NCBI RefSeq assembly: GCF_015752315.1
Contig: NZ_JADOVJ010000001.1
Span: 868,001 to 932,000 of the forward strand
Length of the DNA: 64,000 bases
Source of the DNA: Nocardioides luteus
GTDB taxonomy: Bacteria > Actinomycetota > Actinomycetes > Propionibacteriales > Nocardioidaceae
Reading direction: 5' to 3'
Position 1 is the first letter of the stretch. Each line of letters opens with the position of its first letter. Both the position numbers and the translations under genes were made by a program. Shown here one piece after another: positions 62,382-64,000 of the stretch. The notes under the pieces were generated by a model. The model saw only the letters and a list, made by a program, of their open reading frames with translations. It had not been told where the DNA came from and did not search any database.

Positions 62382-64000
62382 TCACATCCTTCGAGGCGCC
62401 TCGATGCCGAGGAGCCTGAGTCCGTCTGACAGCACTCGCCGGGTCGCTTCGCACAACGCGAGCCGGGTCTGCCTGACCTCGCCGTCCGCCTTGAGCACGG
62501 GACAGTTCTCGTAGAAGGCGGTCAGCGCGGTCGACAGACCGTAGAGGTACGCCGTCAGGTGATGCGGTTCCAAGGTGTCCGCGACCTTGGCGACCACGGG
62601 TGCGAAGCCGGTCAGCTCCAGCGCGAGTCGCTGCTCGGCCGGGTGGGACAGGGTGCCGACGGCGCGATGTCCTGAGCCTGTCGGAGGGTACGTCTGCTGC
62701 GGTGCCTGCGCGAGGATGCTGCACACCCGGGCATGGGCGTACTGCAGATACGGGCCGGTCTCACCGGTCGTGGCCGACATCCGGGCGAGGTCGAAGGCGT
62801 AGTCGCGGGCGAGGTGATTGGAGAGGTCGGCGTACTTCACGGCGGCGTTGGCCACGGCGCGTACGACCTCGGGGTTGTCATAGCGCGCGGCGACGGCCTC
62901 CTCGGCGTCGTCGAGGAGTGAGGTGAGGGTGACCGTCTCGCCCGAGCGGGTCTTGAAGGGCCGGCCGTCAGCGCCGAGCACGGTGCCGAAGCCGATGTGC
63001 TGGACCTCGACCGAGTCGGGCAGCCAGCCGGCGGCGCGGGCGACGGCGAAGACCATGTCGAAGTGGTGGCTCTGCCGGTGGTCGACCACGTAGACGACCC
63101 GGTCGACCGCCAGGTCGTCGACCCGGTGCCGGATCGTGGCGAGGTCGGTGGCGGCGTAGCCGAACCCGCCGTCGGCCTTCCGCACGATCAGCGGCAGCGG
63201 TGCGCCGTCGCGACCGGCGAAGCCGTCGGGGTAGACGACCTGGGCACCGGCCGACTCGGTCAGCAGACCCGATGCCCGAAGGTCGTCGACGACGCCGGGA
63301 AGCTGCGGGTTGTAGCGGCTCTCGCCGTCGAAGTCGTCCCTGGTCAGGAGTACGCCGAGCCGACTGTAGGTGGTCTCGAACTCGGCCAGCGACGCCTCCA
63401 CGAGCGCCTGCCAGAGCGCAAGCGTGGTCGGGTCGCCGGACTGCAGCGCCACCACCCGGCGCCGGGCGGACGCGGCGAAGCCCGGGTCGTCGTCGAAGCG
63501 CGCCTTGGCCCGCTGGTAGAGGGCGAGCAGCTCGCTCATGTCCAGGCCGGCGACGGCCGCGGGGTCATGGAGATCCTCACCGAGCAGCTCCTCGACCAGC
63601 ATGCCGAACTGGGTGCCCCAGTCACCGAGATGGTTCTGCCGAACCACGTCGTGGCCGGCGTAGGTCAGCACCCGGGCCAGGGAGTCGCCGATCACCGTGG
63701 AGCGCAGGTGGCCGACGTGCATCTGCTTGGCGACGTTGGGGGAGGAGTAGTCGACGACGACCCGTTGCGGTGTCTCCGGTGTGGGGACGCCCAGGTGGGG
63801 GTCGGTCAGCAGGTCGCCGACGGCCTCGCCGAGGACGGCGGGGGACCAGGTGAGGTTGAGGAACCCGGCGCCGGCCAGCTCGGCGGTGGCGAGATCGCCG
63901 AGGTCGACGGCATCGAGGAGGCGGGTGCCGATCTCCCGCGGCGCCAGGCCGAGCGGACCGGCCAGCCGCAGCGGGAGGTTGGACTGGAGATGCCCGAACT
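62382..64000 (-). CDS. argS: Arginyl-tRNA synthetase (5' part outside the window)
   Basis: The last 539 codons are visible and run off the 64000 end. The class I HIGH-like motif is HVGHLRST (SSPNVAKQMHVGHLRST), followed by NHLGDWGTQFGMLVEEL. The catalytic half includes YAATDLATIRHRV, VYVVDHRQSHHF and GFGTVLGADGRPFKTRSG; the C-terminal anticodon domain begins around YAHARVCSILAQA. A 20-bp repeat-like sequence is read in frame at 62668-62687. Charges tRNA-Arg. Confidence 0.95.
   Translation of the reverse strand, partial: FGHLQSNLPLRLAGPLGLAPREIGTRLLDAVDLGDLATAELAGAGFLNLTWSPAVLGEAVGDLLTDPHLGVPTPETPQRVVVDYSSPNVAKQMHVGHLRSTVIGDSLARVLTYAGHDVVRQNHLGDWGTQFGMLVEELLGEDLHDPAAVAGLDMSELLALYQRAKARFDDDPGFAASARRRVVALQSGDPTTLALWQALVEASLAEFETTYSRLGVLLTRDDFDGESRYNPQLPGVVDDLRASGLLTESAGAQVVYPDGFAGRDGAPLPLIVRKADGGFGYAATDLATIRHRVDDLAVDRVVYVVDHRQSHHFDMVFAVARAAGWLPDSVEVQHIGFGTVLGADGRPFKTRSGETVTLTSLLDDAEEAVAARYDNPEVVRAVANAAVKYADLSNHLARDYAFDLARMSATTGETGPYLQYAHARVCSILAQAPQQTYPPTGSGHRAVGTLSHPAEQRLALELTGFAPVVAKVADTLEPHHLTAYLYGLSTALTAFYENCPVLKADGEVRQTRLALCEATRRVLSDGLRLLGIEAPRRM
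62668..62687 (-). repeat. REP-like 20-mer inside argS
   Basis: On the minus strand CCTCCGACAGGCTCAGGACA, close to the CCTTCGACAGGCTCAGGAC-type repeat that I know from many GC-rich bacterial genomes. It codes for PPTGSGH within the anticodon-domain part of ArgS. Confidence 0.45.

Overview
The window is chromosomal DNA of a high-GC actinobacterium, most likely Nocardioides or a close relative (Propionibacteriales). Evidence for this is the strong G/C third-position bias, frequent GTG and TTG starts, the mtrA-mtrB-lpqB operon, mycoredoxin, WhiB7, AdnAB in place of RecBCD, a KstR-type sterol operator, and many genes that begin 6-8 nt after a TANNNT box (leaderless mRNAs). Codon use is uniform. 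I see no prophage, insertion sequence, CRISPR array, tRNA or rRNA. From memory, several blocks follow the Mycobacterium tuberculosis order: sahH-mtrAB-lpqB-comF-hpf-secA1-Rv3235; mgtE-like/DUF1003/mrp/tatB; rhlE/ferritin-like/DUF3107/TetR/moeZ; adnA-adnB-nudC-mrx1-uvrD2-whiB7.

Layout. 1-3.5 kb: tandem amino-acid-type binding proteins, a DUF808 membrane protein behind a short leader ORF and an RBS-sequestering hairpin, and an MFS gene whose likely original start is followed by a stop. 3.5-17.3 kb: S-adenosylhomocysteinase with a small structured 5' UTR, the MtrAB-LpqB cell-envelope system, ComF, a large structured RNA before hpf (raiA-motif candidate), a LuxR-type regulator, hemerythrin, a YcaQ-type glycosylase-like protein, secA and an Rv3235-family gene. 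17.4-20.8 kb (minus): soluble MgtE-N/CBS protein, DUF1003, Mrp, TatB. 21-30.4 kb: secreted EEP/degenerate-PLD fusion, acyl-CoA dehydrogenase, MerR/old-yellow-enzyme pair, sulfotransferase and glycosyltransferase, MaoC-SDR operon, histidine phosphatase. 30.5-40.7 kb: DUF6758, PHP, MarC, SDR, L,D-transpeptidase, DEAD helicase, ferritin-like, C39 peptidase, stress membrane protein, DUF3107, TetR, MoeZ. 40.8-45.2 kb: a sortase with an overlapping candidate substrate gene, secreted trypsin-like protease, alkyltransferase-like protein, acyltransferase, hemerythrin-like, cupin and DUF1905 proteins. 45.2-58.7 kb: AdnAB, a 650-bp intergenic palindromic complex, a GT-C-like membrane protein, NudC, mycoredoxin, UvrD2, and whiB7 with a full attenuator. 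58.8-64 kb: secreted cholesterol oxidase, divergent across a KstR-type operator from a two-gene operon, a small zinc-ribbon protein, and the C-terminal part of argS.

Most coding genes are housekeeping. The unusual signal lies in RNA and repeat structures: the hpf leader, the whiB7 attenuator, the ahcY leader, the DUF808 leader ORF, the paired 3' elements at 51.8-52.4 kb (whose two copies show compensatory base changes), a 165-nt palindrome bridging two genes, and palindromic repeats carried in frame inside adnA and argS.
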